Program-made: the position numbers and the translations under genes
In this document: positions 40,699-49,957 of the stretch, piece by piece
Layout of the letters: each line of letters opens with the position of its first letter
How positions within the stretch are numbered: position 1 is the stretch's first letter
From: Kiritimatiellota bacterium
Lineage (GTDB): Bacteria; Verrucomicrobiota; Kiritimatiellia; JAAZAB01
Direction of reading: 5' to 3'
DNA: 64,000 nt
NCBI GenBank assembly: GCA_026398415.1
Contig: JAPLSY010000084.1
Coordinates: forward strand, 1 to 64,000
The notes under the pieces: generated by a model
What the model was told of the DNA's origin: nothing
Databases searched by the model: none
What the model saw: the letters and a program-made list of their open reading frames with translations, nothing else

Positions 40699-41964
40699 TC
40701 AAGGTTTCCGGCGGGACTTGAGGAAGTCGGTTTCGTCGCGGCGGGTCCAGGCCTTGACGCGCAACAGGTCCATTGATGGAATCTGCGGATAGAGCACGAT
40801 CTTGCCTTCCACGGACTGGGCCTTGATCAGCTCCAGGGCTTTCGGGAACTGGTCCAGACTGCCGACCATGTCCAGATGCGCTCCGGGATTGAATTCGCCG
40901 GAAGCCACCATGCGCAGGGCTTCCGCAACATCCGCCGGACTGCCGCCACTCGATCCGCAGAGACGGATTTCATCGTAGTGCACGCGGAGGGTATCAAGCT
41001 CGATCATGTGTTCGCCCCGCTTGAGACCGCCGAAAAGATTCAATACGCCGCCTTTGGCCAGCCACTGTTGACTCGCCTGCTGCACGTTGCGGATCCCCAC
41101 GGCGGCGATAATGTCATCGGCACCCTTGCCGTTACTGACCTTCTTAATGAGCGCCAAACCTTCGGCGGAAAGCACGGCATGCAGTTCCGTACCGGCTTGC
41201 CGGGCTTTTTCCGCCAAACCCGCGCGAACACACACCAGGCGCTCCTCGATGATATCCATGACGACCAGGTGTTTCGGCGAAAAACGCAAGGCGGCCTCGG
41301 CATGCATCTGGCCCATGGGCCCCGCACCAATGACCACGGCAACGCCGCCACGCAACAGGCCCAACTGCGGGATACGCGGCGCGGTCGGCGATTTCTGGTG
41401 AATATGAATGTGCCGGTCCTGGGCTGAAATCACGCAGGAGAGCGGCTCGCACAGGGCCCCGGCGAAGAAGGGAATGGCGTCGGAAGGCAGGGGCAACAGA
41501 CAATCGGCGGCTATTGTCTCTTCGGTGACCAGCATATATTCGGCCAAGTGTCCGGGCAGGGAATAACCAATGGCCACTTTTTCCATGCCCTCTGCGCCGT
41601 TCCGGTACCGCTCGCGGTGATTAACCGGGGGATGATCCACCGCCGGCTGGGTGGCATAGCGCCGGCCCACGGGATACTTGGATGCCACGTTTTTCCCGGC
41701 CTGGACGACGGTCACACAGCCTTCATCGCCGAGAATGATGGGATACAGGCCCAAGTCCCAGCCATTGATGAACGTATGCTCGCTCCCCTGGGCCACCAGT
41801 TTGAGAATGGAAGAACAGACCCCCGCGGCATCCACCCGCACCAGCGCCTGATTGTCGTTGGGCCGCGGAACCGGCACGGTATCCACATGGATGTTTTCAA
41901 ATCCGGCGCCGTGCAGACGCACGGCCCGCATCGTAGCAGGAATTTGGAATGGTTGATGGTTCAT
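40699..41964 (-). CDS. MDR-superfamily dehydrogenase, L-sorbose-1-P reductase-like
   Basis: A 421-residue zinc-dehydrogenase-superfamily protein, last gene of the pyruvate dehydrogenase operon. GVCSSI (Cys50) replaces the usual GVCGSD and GDEG (Asp80-Glu81) replaces GHE. The four structural-zinc cysteines are missing, and VVIGAGPMGQMHAEAALR is the nucleotide site. This pattern is known for the longer, threonine/sorbose-phosphate-like branch. Metal content and substrate are uncertain. The start at 41964 is 52 bases after lpdA; the frame runs open further upstream over lpdA. Confidence 0.8.
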   Translation of the reverse strand: MNHQPFQIPATMRAVRLHGAGFENIHVDTVPVPRPNDNQALVRVDAAGVCSSILKLVAQGSEHTFINGWDLGLYPIILGDEGCVTVVQAGKNVASKYPVGRRYATQPAVDHPPVNHRERYRNGAEGMEKVAIGYSLPGHLAEYMLVTEETIAADCLLPLPSDAIPFFAGALCEPLSCVISAQDRHIHIHQKSPTAPRIPQLGLLRGGVAVVIGAGPMGQMHAEAALRFSPKHLVVMDIIEERLVCVRAGLAEKARQAGTELHAVLSAEGLALIKKVSNGKGADDIIAAVGIRNVQQASQQWLAKGGVLNLFGGLKRGEHMIELDTLRVHYDEIRLCGSSGGSPADVAEALRMVASGEFNPGAHLDMVGSLDQFPKALELIKAQSVEGKIVLYPQIPSMDLLRVKAWTRRDETDFLKSRRKP

Positions 41965-42016
41965 GGTAAATGAGGATAAGAATTCGTTCTTGGTTGCTTC
42001 CACTACGTTCATCGCT

Positions 42017-43426
42017 CTACGCTTTACGTTCAACGTGCTTCCGCGGCGGCGCATGGATACATTGCCCGTGCACGGCATGGGCGGCTTCCATCCAGGCTTC
42101 CGACAACGTCGGATGCGCCTGAATGGTTCGCGCAAACTCCGCAGCGGTCAGTTCCGCCTGAACGGCCGTTACGGCCGTGGCAATCAATTCCGTGGCATGC
42201 GCGCCGATGGCCGCGGCGCCCAGAAGCTGGTCGGTATCCGCATCCACAATCCATTTGACGAAACCATTCGTCTCGCCCGAAGCCATTGCCTTGCCCAATG
42301 CCGCAAAATGGAACTTGCCGGTTTTGACGGAGCGGTTCTGCTGTTTGGCTTCCTGTTCGGAGAGCCCCACCGTGGCAATTTCCGGCGCGGTGAAAATACA
42401 GGATGGCACAACCTGCGCGCGCAAGGTCTGTCGTGGTCCCACGGCATGCTCCGCAGCCAGAAGACCCTGAGCCGTGGCCGCATGCGCCAGTTGCGGTCCG
42501 CCGTTGACATCACCAATCGCATAAATTCCCGCCGCTTTCGTCTGACAGGCGGCATTGACTTCGATATAACCTTTCGTATTGGGCTTAAGCCCGGCCTTGT
42601 CCAGGGCCAGTTGTTCGGTAACCGGCCGGCGGCCGACGGCCGCCAAGAGGAGTTCCGCTTCGACCGGCTCGCCGGCTACCTGGCCCTTGACGCCCTGTGC
42701 TCCGGCCTTGATCTGCTCCAGGGGCTTACCTGTAAGGATCCTAATTTTTAACTGGGTTTCCATGTAGCGGCGCGCATCCGCACGCAAGTCGGCATCCAGC
42801 ATGACCAGAATGTCCTCGAGAATTTCGACGATGGTCACTTGGGCGCCGAGCTGGGCGGCCATGCAGGCCAATTCGCAGCCGATCACGCCGCCGCCGAGCA
42901 CAATCAGCCGCGCCGGCAGGTCGGCACGGTCCAGGAATGCGCGGCTTTCCACCACGCTTGCGGCTTTCGGCAAAAAGTCCGGGAGCACCGCGCTGGATCC
43001 TGTGGCGATAATGATACGCGCGGTCTCCAGGGCCACGGATTCCTTCCCGCTGCGCTGGATGGTCAGACGATTACGGGTCATGAACGAGGCCGTGCCCTCG
43101 AACACCGTGACGCCATTGGCCTTAAGCAGTTGCGCAATGCCGCCACGTAGTTTTGCCACCACCTGGTTCTTGCGCTGGATCATGGCGGCATAATCGAACG
43201 CGGCCTTCTCGACGCTGACCTCCAAGGCCTGAGCGTGCCGCATGTGCCAGTAGAGCGCGGCGGACGCGATCAAGGTTTTTGTCGGGATACATCCCCAGTT
43301 GAGACAGGTTCCACCCAGGGATTCTTTTTCCACGATGGCCACGGAAGCGCCCAAATGGGCCGCGCGGATCGCGGCCGGATAGCCGCCCGGGCCGCTGCCA
43401 ATAACGATCAGATCATACTTTTCCAT
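42017..43426 (-). CDS. lpdA: Dihydrolipoyl dehydrogenase (E3)
   Basis: Reoxidises lipoyl groups of the pyruvate dehydrogenase complex using FAD and NAD. The 469-residue protein has GSGPGGYPAAIRAA, the redox-disulfide motif GGTCLNWGCIPTK, GGGVIGCELA, YAIGDVNGGPQLAHAA, and the C-terminal EAWMEAAHAVHG with the catalytic His-Glu region in AHPTLSE. It overlaps the end of the E2 gene by 19 bases. Confidence 0.96.
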   Translation of the reverse strand: MEKYDLIVIGSGPGGYPAAIRAAHLGASVAIVEKESLGGTCLNWGCIPTKTLIASAALYWHMRHAQALEVSVEKAAFDYAAMIQRKNQVVAKLRGGIAQLLKANGVTVFEGTASFMTRNRLTIQRSGKESVALETARIIIATGSSAVLPDFLPKAASVVESRAFLDRADLPARLIVLGGGVIGCELACMAAQLGAQVTIVEILEDILVMLDADLRADARRYMETQLKIRILTGKPLEQIKAGAQGVKGQVAGEPVEAELLLAAVGRRPVTEQLALDKAGLKPNTKGYIEVNAACQTKAAGIYAIGDVNGGPQLAHAATAQGLLAAEHAVGPRQTLRAQVVPSCIFTAPEIATVGLSEQEAKQQNRSVKTGKFHFAALGKAMASGETNGFVKWIVDADTDQLLGAAAIGAHATELIATAVTAVQAELTAAEFARTIQAHPTLSEAWMEAAHAVHGQCIHAPPRKHVERKA

Positions 43427-44814
43427 AATTCCAGATCCTCAAGCATGCTTTTGACACGGTTGACAAAGCGCGCCGCACAAGCGCCATCCACCAGGCGATG
43501 GTCGGACGAAAGCGTAATTTTCATTATCGCACGAACTTCGATCTTGCCGTCCCTGACCACCGGCGTCGGGATGGTGCTGGCCACCGCCAGGATGGCGCTT
43601 TCGCCGGGATTGATGATGGCCGTAAAGTGTTCCACGTCGAGCATGCCCATGTTCGACACCGTGAACGTACTGCCGGTCATTTCATCCGGGGTCAGTTTGC
43701 CGTCACGCGCCTTGAGGGCCAGGCCCGCAGTGCACTCGTGCAGTTCGGCGATCGAAAGATCGTTGGCATCACGGATTACCGGAACCACCAGGCCCTCGGC
43801 AATTGACACCGCCATGCCGAGGTGCACACGGCTGTGCCAGCGGGTAGCGTGGCCGTCGGTCGAACTATTGAGCTCCGGGAATTCCACGAGCGCCAAGGCA
43901 ACGGCCTTGAGAATAAAATCCGTAACCGTAAACGGCTTGTTCTGATCTTTCATAATTTTGCGCCATTCCAGCAGGTCGGTCATGTCCACCGAAACAGTCA
44001 CATAGAAATGCGGGGTAGTCGTGAAACTCGCGGTCAACCGCTGGGCGATAACCTGCCGCATCTTGCTCATCGTCTTGGGCTTTTCGGCGATCGCCTGTTG
44101 AATCGTTTCCACCGTAATACGTTCCCGGCTTGCGGTCAACGGCACAGCCAGGAGATCAATGCCGTTTTTGCGCGCCAGGTTCTTGGCCCCCGGCGTTATT
44201 TTAAGAACGGCATAATTTTTAGCTTCCAGATAGGCCTGGACATCTTTTTCCACCACGCGCCCTCCCGGACCAGTGCCGGGAATGGGATCAGCGCTGATGA
44301 CGCATTCGCGGATCAACCGCCGGGCACGCGGGGAGACGATCTTGCGGACCGGGGGCGGGGGCGGAATATCAGACCCTGCGCGACGCGGGGCAAGCGCCAG
44401 ATTTATCCCGCGTTGCGCGGGACGCCGGACGCCAGACGCCGGAGATGCAATAGATGTCGAAGGCGTGACGGTAGACAGCGGTTGACGAACATTGGGAACG
44501 GCAGCAGCAGGAGTGCTCGCGGTCTCCGCGGAGGGCGCCGGACGTGAAATCGGTTTCACCTCCGGAATCGGATCGCCCGGTTGGCCGATAAAGGCCACGG
44601 GCACCGAGACCGGCACGGTCTGACCTTCGGCCACGACAATTTTAAGGAGCGTGCCTTCAAAAAAACTTTCAATCTCAAGAACGGCCTTGTCCGTTTCGAT
44701 TTCGAACAGGATTTCGCCTTTTTTTACAGGCTCGCCTTCGCGTTTGTGCCACTTGACGACCGTGGATTCCTCCACGGTCTGTCCCAATTTCGGCATGATG
44801 ACCGTCTGAACCAT
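43408..44814 (-). CDS. pdhC: Pyruvate dehydrogenase E2, dihydrolipoamide acetyltransferase
   Basis: A 468-residue E2 with one lipoyl domain (lipoyl Lys in EIETDKAVLEI), a proline/alanine linker, a peripheral-subunit-binding domain (SPRARRLIRECVISADPIPGTGPGGRVVEKDVQAYL) and the catalytic core ending DHRLVDGACAARFV. The linker SPASGVRRPAQRG is encoded by DNA of the ggcgtctggcgtccggcgtc type, i.e. family P in the antisense direction. Second gene of the operon E1-E2-E3. Confidence 0.95.
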   Translation of the reverse strand: MVQTVIMPKLGQTVEESTVVKWHKREGEPVKKGEILFEIETDKAVLEIESFFEGTLLKIVVAEGQTVPVSVPVAFIGQPGDPIPEVKPISRPAPSAETASTPAAAVPNVRQPLSTVTPSTSIASPASGVRRPAQRGINLALAPRRAGSDIPPPPPVRKIVSPRARRLIRECVISADPIPGTGPGGRVVEKDVQAYLEAKNYAVLKITPGAKNLARKNGIDLLAVPLTASRERITVETIQQAIAEKPKTMSKMRQVIAQRLTASFTTTPHFYVTVSVDMTDLLEWRKIMKDQNKPFTVTDFILKAVALALVEFPELNSSTDGHATRWHSRVHLGMAVSIAEGLVVPVIRDANDLSIAELHECTAGLALKARDGKLTPDEMTGSTFTVSNMGMLDVEHFTAIINPGESAILAVASTIPTPVVRDGKIEVRAIMKITLSSDHRLVDGACAARFVNRVKSMLEDLELWKSMI

Positions 44815-44834
44815 GGCCAGGGTACTTTCTCATA

Positions 44835-44893
44835 TAGCCGCGGGCGTGAGCCCGTGGTCGCCGGAAGAATCCACGCCCTCACGGGCGCGGCTA
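44835..44893. repeat. 60-bp palindromic element between E1 and E2
   Basis: tagccgcgggcgtgagcccg and its imperfect inverse (cctcacgggcgcggcta) form arms of about 23 bp around tcgccggaagaat. It lies in the 106-base intercistronic gap and could act in mRNA processing or partial termination between the E1 and E2 genes. Dispersed-repeat origin is likely. Confidence 0.7.
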
Positions 44894-44920
44894 CCCGGAT
44901 TAAAAATCCCATGCATCAAC

Positions 44921-47230
44921 TTATAAAATTGATTTTGCCGCCGCCACGATGTCCTGGGCATTGGGCAGGAAGGCCGCTTCCAGGATATGCGATTGCGGCG
45001 CGATACCGTCCCTGGCACCAACCCGCAGGACCGGCGCATCCAGGTCATCGAACGCCTGCGCCATGATGTTGGACGCGATTTCACCGGTAAAGCTGCCAAT
45101 ACTCACCGCCTGGCTGGCGACCACGCACCGCCCGGTCTTGCGTACCGATTGGAGCACGGTCTCCATGTCGAGCGGAACCAGACTGCGCAAATCAACGACC
45201 TCGGCGCTGACTTTTTGTTCATCGTAGAGAATCTTGGCCGCCTTGAGGGCATCATGCACAGCCGGGCCCCAGGCTACCAGGGTAATGTCCGATCCCTCGC
45301 GCTTGATATCGGCCAAACCCAGCGGTACGAGGTATTCGGTCTCCGGCACCGGCCCCTTCAGACCGTAGAGCAATTGGGATTCGATAAACATGATCGGATT
45401 GTTGTCGCGGATGGCCGTTTTCAGCATGCCTTTGGCATCGAACGGCGTGGCCGGATAGACGACATACAGGCCCGGAATATGGGCGAACATGGACTCCAGC
45501 GTCTGCGAGTGCTGACCGCCGTAGCCCTTGCCGCCGCCGACCGAGGCACGAATGACCAGCGCGATTTCCACGTTGGCCCCGGACATGTAATGCCACTTGG
45601 CGGCCTGGTTGCTGATCTGGTCGGAGGCCATCAGGGCAAAGTCCATGTACATAAGCTCCACGACCGGCCGCAGGCCCACCATGGAAGCACCCACCGCCGT
45701 ACCGCAAATGGCGGCTTCCGAGATCGGCGTGTTAAATATGCGCTCACGGCCGAACGCCTCCAGCAGGCCCTTGGTCACCTTGAAAGCGCCGCCGTAGTCC
45801 GCCACATCTTCCCCATAATGGATGACGCGATTATCGCGCAGCATCTCCTCAATCAGTGCCTCCTTGATGGCATCCTTGTAGGTAAGCTCGCCGTTGACCC
45901 GCTTGATAACCGGTAATTCCTTGACAATCTTCGTCTGGCGCGCCGACTCCGGCACCACCTCGCAGGTGGTATCCGTGTACATGTATTTAATCACATCGGC
46001 CGGCGAGGGATCGGACGAGGCCGCAGAGCGCTGGGCGGCGCGCGCATTGCGGTCGCGCACTTTTTGCTCCAGGGCGGCTAACGTGTCCTTGTTCAGCACT
46101 CCGGCTTCCAGCAGTTGACGCGAGAAGATGGTAATGGGATCCAGCGCCTTCCAGGCCGTTTCCTCATCCTTGGTGCGGTATTCCGTGCGCGGGTCGGTCA
46201 GCGAGTGCCCGTAATAGCGGTAGGTATTGAGTTCGACCAGATAGGGACCCTGGCCTTGCCGGCAGCCCGCGGCGGCACGCAGCATGACATCCCGCACGGC
46301 CAGCACATCCATGCCGTTGACGACCTCCGCGTGCATGTTGTTGTCGGCGAAGCCCGCGGCGCGGCGCGCCAGCGTGGCAACACCAGTGACTTCCTTGAGC
46401 GCGCGGCCGGTCATGCCGTAGTGGTTGTTCTGGATAACAAAAATGATTGGCAGGCCAAAGGCGTGCTTGGTGATGTCGTTGGTGTACTGGCCCATGGCCG
46501 CCCAGTTTAGGGATTCCAGCACGACGCCGTTGGCGTAGGCGCCGTCCCCCGCAAAACAGCAAACCACGCGTTTGTTCTGCAGGTAGCGGCAGGCCATGGC
46601 CGCACCGGTGGCAATCGGCACACCACCGCCCACGATGGCGTTGGCGCCCAGGTGATTCAGCGTAAAGTCGGCAATGTGCATACCACCGCCGCGTCCTTTA
46701 CAATAGCCACCTTCCTTGCCGAAGAGCTCGGCAATGGTCCGGAAAACATGGTCCTCGATGACCGCCTCCAAGAGTTCGTCGTGCCTGACGGCGGCACAGT
46801 CCGCCTTGCCCGAGCCGGCCAGGGGCACGCGCCGACGGAGCGCTGCATCGTCCATGGCACGCAGGGCCACACAACCCTTGGCAATGCTGTCGCCGTGGCC
46901 GCGGTGCGTACTGGTGATATAATCCACGCCTTGCAAACCAGCGCAGGCGCCGGTGGAAGCAGCTTCCTGCCCGATGGAAACATGGGTCGGTCCGCGGTAG
47001 TTGAAATTCGGCAGGGGATCGTACGCGCCGGAACGGAGCTTGACGATCATTTCCTCGAACTCGCGGATCGTCAGCATGTCCTCCAAGAGCTGGATGGCCT
47101 GGCTGCGGTCCAAACGACCGGAGGCCAGTTCGACGGACAGGGTGCCCTTGAACTGATAACACGCAATGGCACCGCATTGAACAAGCGCGGGCGTAAAGTC
47201 CGGTCTGATATTGCTTAAATAATTCGGCAT
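44921..47230 (-). CDS. Pyruvate dehydrogenase E1, alpha-beta fusion
   Basis: A 769-residue protein joining both E1 subunits. The alpha half (about 30-400) has IGQEAASTGACAGL, HRGHGDSIAKG, KEGGYCKGRGGGMHIAD and the thiamine-diphosphate motif GDGAYANG...VIQNN, plus RYYGHSLTDPRTEYRTK. After a linker (ARAAQRSAASSDPSPADV) the beta half has LTYKDAIKEALIEEMLRDNRV, GEDVADYGGAFKVTKGL, NTPISEAAICGTAVGASMVGLRPVVE and GKGYGGQHSQTLES. Separate alpha and beta genes are more common in the PDH operon. It heads the operon. Confidence 0.95.
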   Translation of the reverse strand: MPNYLSNIRPDFTPALVQCGAIACYQFKGTLSVELASGRLDRSQAIQLLEDMLTIREFEEMIVKLRSGAYDPLPNFNYRGPTHVSIGQEAASTGACAGLQGVDYITSTHRGHGDSIAKGCVALRAMDDAALRRRVPLAGSGKADCAAVRHDELLEAVIEDHVFRTIAELFGKEGGYCKGRGGGMHIADFTLNHLGANAIVGGGVPIATGAAMACRYLQNKRVVCCFAGDGAYANGVVLESLNWAAMGQYTNDITKHAFGLPIIFVIQNNHYGMTGRALKEVTGVATLARRAAGFADNNMHAEVVNGMDVLAVRDVMLRAAAGCRQGQGPYLVELNTYRYYGHSLTDPRTEYRTKDEETAWKALDPITIFSRQLLEAGVLNKDTLAALEQKVRDRNARAAQRSAASSDPSPADVIKYMYTDTTCEVVPESARQTKIVKELPVIKRVNGELTYKDAIKEALIEEMLRDNRVIHYGEDVADYGGAFKVTKGLLEAFGRERIFNTPISEAAICGTAVGASMVGLRPVVELMYMDFALMASDQISNQAAKWHYMSGANVEIALVIRASVGGGKGYGGQHSQTLESMFAHIPGLYVVYPATPFDAKGMLKTAIRDNNPIMFIESQLLYGLKGPVPETEYLVPLGLADIKREGSDITLVAWGPAVHDALKAAKILYDEQKVSAEVVDLRSLVPLDMETVLQSVRKTGRCVVASQAVSIGSFTGEIASNIMAQAFDDLDAPVLRVGARDGIAPQSHILEAAFLPNAQDIVAAAKSIL

Positions 47231-47313
47231 AGAAGGTAATCCTGTCCTACAAATGTTCAGAATCTTCGTGTTTCGCGAAGATTTGTTTGAATAGGGCGCA
47301 TTCGCTTACGATT

Positions 47314-47338
47314 CTCCGACTTGTCGGACAAGTCCGAG
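47314..47338. other. Hairpin between rpoZ and the PDH operon
   Basis: ctccgacttgt and acaagtccgag form an 11-bp stem with one mismatch around a 3-base loop. No T-run follows on either strand, so a terminator is not supported. Confidence 0.45.
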
Positions 47339-47379
47339 AGGCTGGGACGCCGCAGACGATCTCGCAAAGCGGGACAAAC

Positions 47380-47607
47380 TCAGACCTTGGGCAAATTCTT
47401 GGCCTGCGAAAAATCAATTTCGGCTACAAGCTTCCCTTCGGCTATTTCGCGCAACACGATGTCTTCGATATCCTCATCGGGATGGAGCGGCTTGACCAGG
47501 GGACGATCCCCATAAATAAGCTGTTTCACGCGCTTGGACACGATATTGATCAGTACCGACGAATTGGGCACTCGCCGCTTAGCCGCATTCAAGGATTCCA
47601 GATTCAT
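47380..47607 (-). CDS. rpoZ: RNA polymerase omega subunit
   Basis: A 75-residue protein. LNAAKRRVPNSSVLINIVSKRVKQLIYGDRPLV is the conserved omega core that stabilises the beta-prime subunit, followed by an acidic DEDIEDIVLREIAEGKL segment. The start is ATG 47607 with AGGAGG 8 bases upstream. It is separated from groEL by a strong terminator, so it must have its own promoter. Confidence 0.85.
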   Translation of the reverse strand: MNLESLNAAKRRVPNSSVLINIVSKRVKQLIYGDRPLVKPLHPDEDIEDIVLREIAEGKLVAEIDFSQAKNLPKV

Positions 47608-47675
47608 GCCATATCCTCCTAAAAGATGCTGTAGTATAGAAAGCGCTCCCTGATAAGCAAGCGTTTTATCAAATA

Positions 47676-47726
47676 AAAAAGTTCGGCGGCCAAGCCCGGG
47701 AATAACCCCGCGCCGGCCGCCGAACC
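47676..47726 (-). terminator. Rho-independent terminator of the groEL transcript
   Basis: On the minus strand GTTCGGCGGCC and GGCCGCCGAAC form a perfect 11-bp stem, further strengthened by inner GC pairs, followed at once by TTTTTTATTTG. It lies about 106 bases after the groEL stop and before rpoZ. Confidence 0.9.
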
Positions 47727-47831
47727 AACGATTCAATCTGGCAGTGTACCCAGGCTACGCCTTGGCATCGCGGGAAACGCGTGCCAGCTATGCGCCGATA
47801 CGGTCCCGCACCCGTTCACACCGCCAAATGA

Positions 47832-49499
47832 TTAATACATGCCATCCATACCGCCCATGCCACCGCCCATGCCGCCGCCCATACCACCGCCACCGCCCGC
47901 CGGCATCGGTTTTTCCTTTTCAGGGATCTCGGTCACCATGCACTCGGTGGTCAGCAGCAACCCGGCGATACTCGCCGAATTCTGGATCGCAAACCGCGTC
48001 ACCTTGGTCGGATCAATGACGCCGTCCTTGAACAGGTCGGTATATTCCGCCGTCGCCACGTTGTAGCCCATACTGCCTTTGCTCTTCTTGACTTCGGCCA
48101 CGACGATCGAGGCATCAATGCCCGCGTTGGCCACGAGCTGACGAATCGGCGCTTCCAGCGCGCGATTGATGATCTGCACGCCGATGGCTTCATCGCCCTT
48201 GGCCTCGAACTTGTCCAGCATGGCCTGACAACGCAATAGCGCCACGCCACCGCCGGCCACAACGCCTTCTTCCACCGCCGCGCGGGTCGCATGCAGGGCA
48301 TCCTCAACGCGCGCTTTCTTTTCCTTCATTTCCGTTTCTGTGGCCGCTCCGACGTTAATCACGGCGACACCGCCGGCCAATTTCGCCAGGCGTTCCTGCA
48401 GTTTCTCGCGGTCATAGTCCGAGGTGGTTTCCTCGATCTCATTGCGAATCTGCGCAACGCGCCCCTGGATGGCTGCGGTCTTGCCGCCGCCTTCGATGAT
48501 CGTGGTATTTTCCTTATCCACGGTCACGCGTTTCGCGCGGCCCAGATCCTCAATCTTCACGTTTTCAAGCTTGACACCCAGGTCTTCTGTGATGCACTTG
48601 CCACCCGTCAGAATGGCGATGTCTTCCATCATGGCTTTGCGCCGATCGCCGAAGCCGGGCGCTTTCACTGCGCAGGCCTGCAATGTGCCGCGCAGGCGGT
48701 TGACCACGAGGGTCGCCAGCGCTTCGCCTTCGACTTCTTCCGCAATGATCAGCAACGGCTTGCCGGCCTTGGCCACGTTCTGCAACAACGGCAGGAGATC
48801 CTGCAGGCTGGAGATCTTCTTTTCGAAGATCAGGATGTAGGCATCCTCCAGCAGGACTTCCATGGTCTCCGCGTTGGTGACAAAGTAAGGCGAGAGATAG
48901 CCTTTGTCGAACTGCATACCTTCGACGACGTCGAGCGTCGTTTCGATGGTCTTGGCTTCCTCGACCGTCACCGTGCCGTCCTTGCCGACTTTGTCCATGG
49001 CGTCGGCAATGATTTCGCCGATCTGCTTGTCGCCGTTGGCCGAAATGGTCGCCACCTGGCAGATTTCGGTGTGCTCTTTGACCTTCTTGCTCTGCTTGGC
49101 CAAGGCATCGGTAACCGCCGCAACGGCCTTGTCAATGCCACGCTTCAAAGCCATGGGATCGGAACCGGCAGTCACGTTTTTCAGGCCTTCACGGTAAATG
49201 GCTTCGCTTAAGAGCGTCGCCGTGGTCGTGCCGTCGCCCGCCACGTCACTGGTCTTGCTGGCCACTTCGCGCACCATCTGGGCGCCCATGTTTTCAAACG
49301 GATCCGCAAGTTCGATTTCCTTGGCCACCGTGACACCGTCCTTGGTGATGGTGGGCGAGCCGAACTTCTTATCCAGAATGACGTTGCGACCGCAGGGTCC
49401 CAGCGTGACTTTGACGGCGCGACTGAGCTTTTCCACGCCGCGCAAAATTGCCTGGCGGGCCTCCGCATCGTATTTCAATTGCTTGCCTCTATCTGCCAT
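47832..49499 (-). CDS. groEL: Chaperonin GroEL
   Basis: A 555-residue Hsp60: [51 protein letters not shown], the ATP motif [69 protein letters not shown] and the Gly-Met tail [15 protein letters not shown]. Ribosome site AAGGAG. It follows groES after 56 bases. No CIRCE element was found. Confidence 0.97.
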   Translation of the reverse strand: MADRGKQLKYDAEARQAILRGVEKLSRAVKVTLGPCGRNVILDKKFGSPTITKDGVTVAKEIELADPFENMGAQMVREVASKTSDVAGDGTTTATLLSEAIYREGLKNVTAGSDPMALKRGIDKAVAAVTDALAKQSKKVKEHTEICQVATISANGDKQIGEIIADAMDKVGKDGTVTVEEAKTIETTLDVVEGMQFDKGYLSPYFVTNAETMEVLLEDAYILIFEKKISSLQDLLPLLQNVAKAGKPLLIIAEEVEGEALATLVVNRLRGTLQACAVKAPGFGDRRKAMMEDIAILTGGKCITEDLGVKLENVKIEDLGRAKRVTVDKENTTIIEGGGKTAAIQGRVAQIRNEIEETTSDYDREKLQERLAKLAGGVAVINVGAATETEMKEKKARVEDALHATRAAVEEGVVAGGGVALLRCQAMLDKFEAKGDEAIGVQIINRALEAPIRQLVANAGIDASIVVAEVKKSKGSMGYNVATAEYTDLFKDGVIDPTKVTRFAIQNSASIAGLLLTTECMVTEIPEKEKPMPAGGGGGMGGGMGGGMGGMDGMY

Positions 49500-49555
49500 A
49501 ACACCTGTCTCCTTGTATTGTGTGTTTCCCTAAAAAAAGGGCGTTTATACTTACA

Positions 49556-49846
49556 TTACGCTTCGATAATGCCAAGGATGTCGTCCTCGCGGACGATCTG
49601 ATATTCCTTGTCGTTCATCTTGACTTCGGTGCCGCCGTATTTCGGCAACAACACCAATTCGCCTTTTTTTACGTTCATGGGAATCAGCTTCCCATCATCA
49701 TCCCGTTTCCCAGGACCAACGGCGATGATCTTGCCCTGCATGGGCTTTTCCTTGGCGCTATCGGGAATGATAATGCCACCCTTCTTGACTTCCGAATCCT
49801 TCTCCGGCTCAATCAGGACGCGATCCCCTAACGGCTGAATTTTCAT
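49556..49846 (-). CDS. groES: Co-chaperonin GroES
   Basis: A 96-residue Hsp10: [46 protein letters not shown] with the mobile loop, and [30 protein letters not shown]. The start is ATG 49846, preceded by AAAGGAGGG. It lies 111 bases after dnaK on the same strand and may share its transcript. Confidence 0.97.
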   Translation of the reverse strand: MKIQPLGDRVLIEPEKDSEVKKGGIIIPDSAKEKPMQGKIIAVGPGKRDDDGKLIPMNVKKGELVLLPKYGGTEVKMNDKEYQIVREDDILGIIEA

Positions 49847-49957
49847 ATATCCACTACCCTCCTTTATTTGGTTTGTTACCCTGTTCCCCGCAACACGGCC
49901 TACCCGCCTGCCCAAACTCGGCCAGGGAGCGTCGGCCAGGAAGTGCCCGGGCTTGCT

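Noticed and set aside
47314-47338. Terminator after rpoZ
   Set aside because: The hairpin is good, but there is no T-run on either strand.
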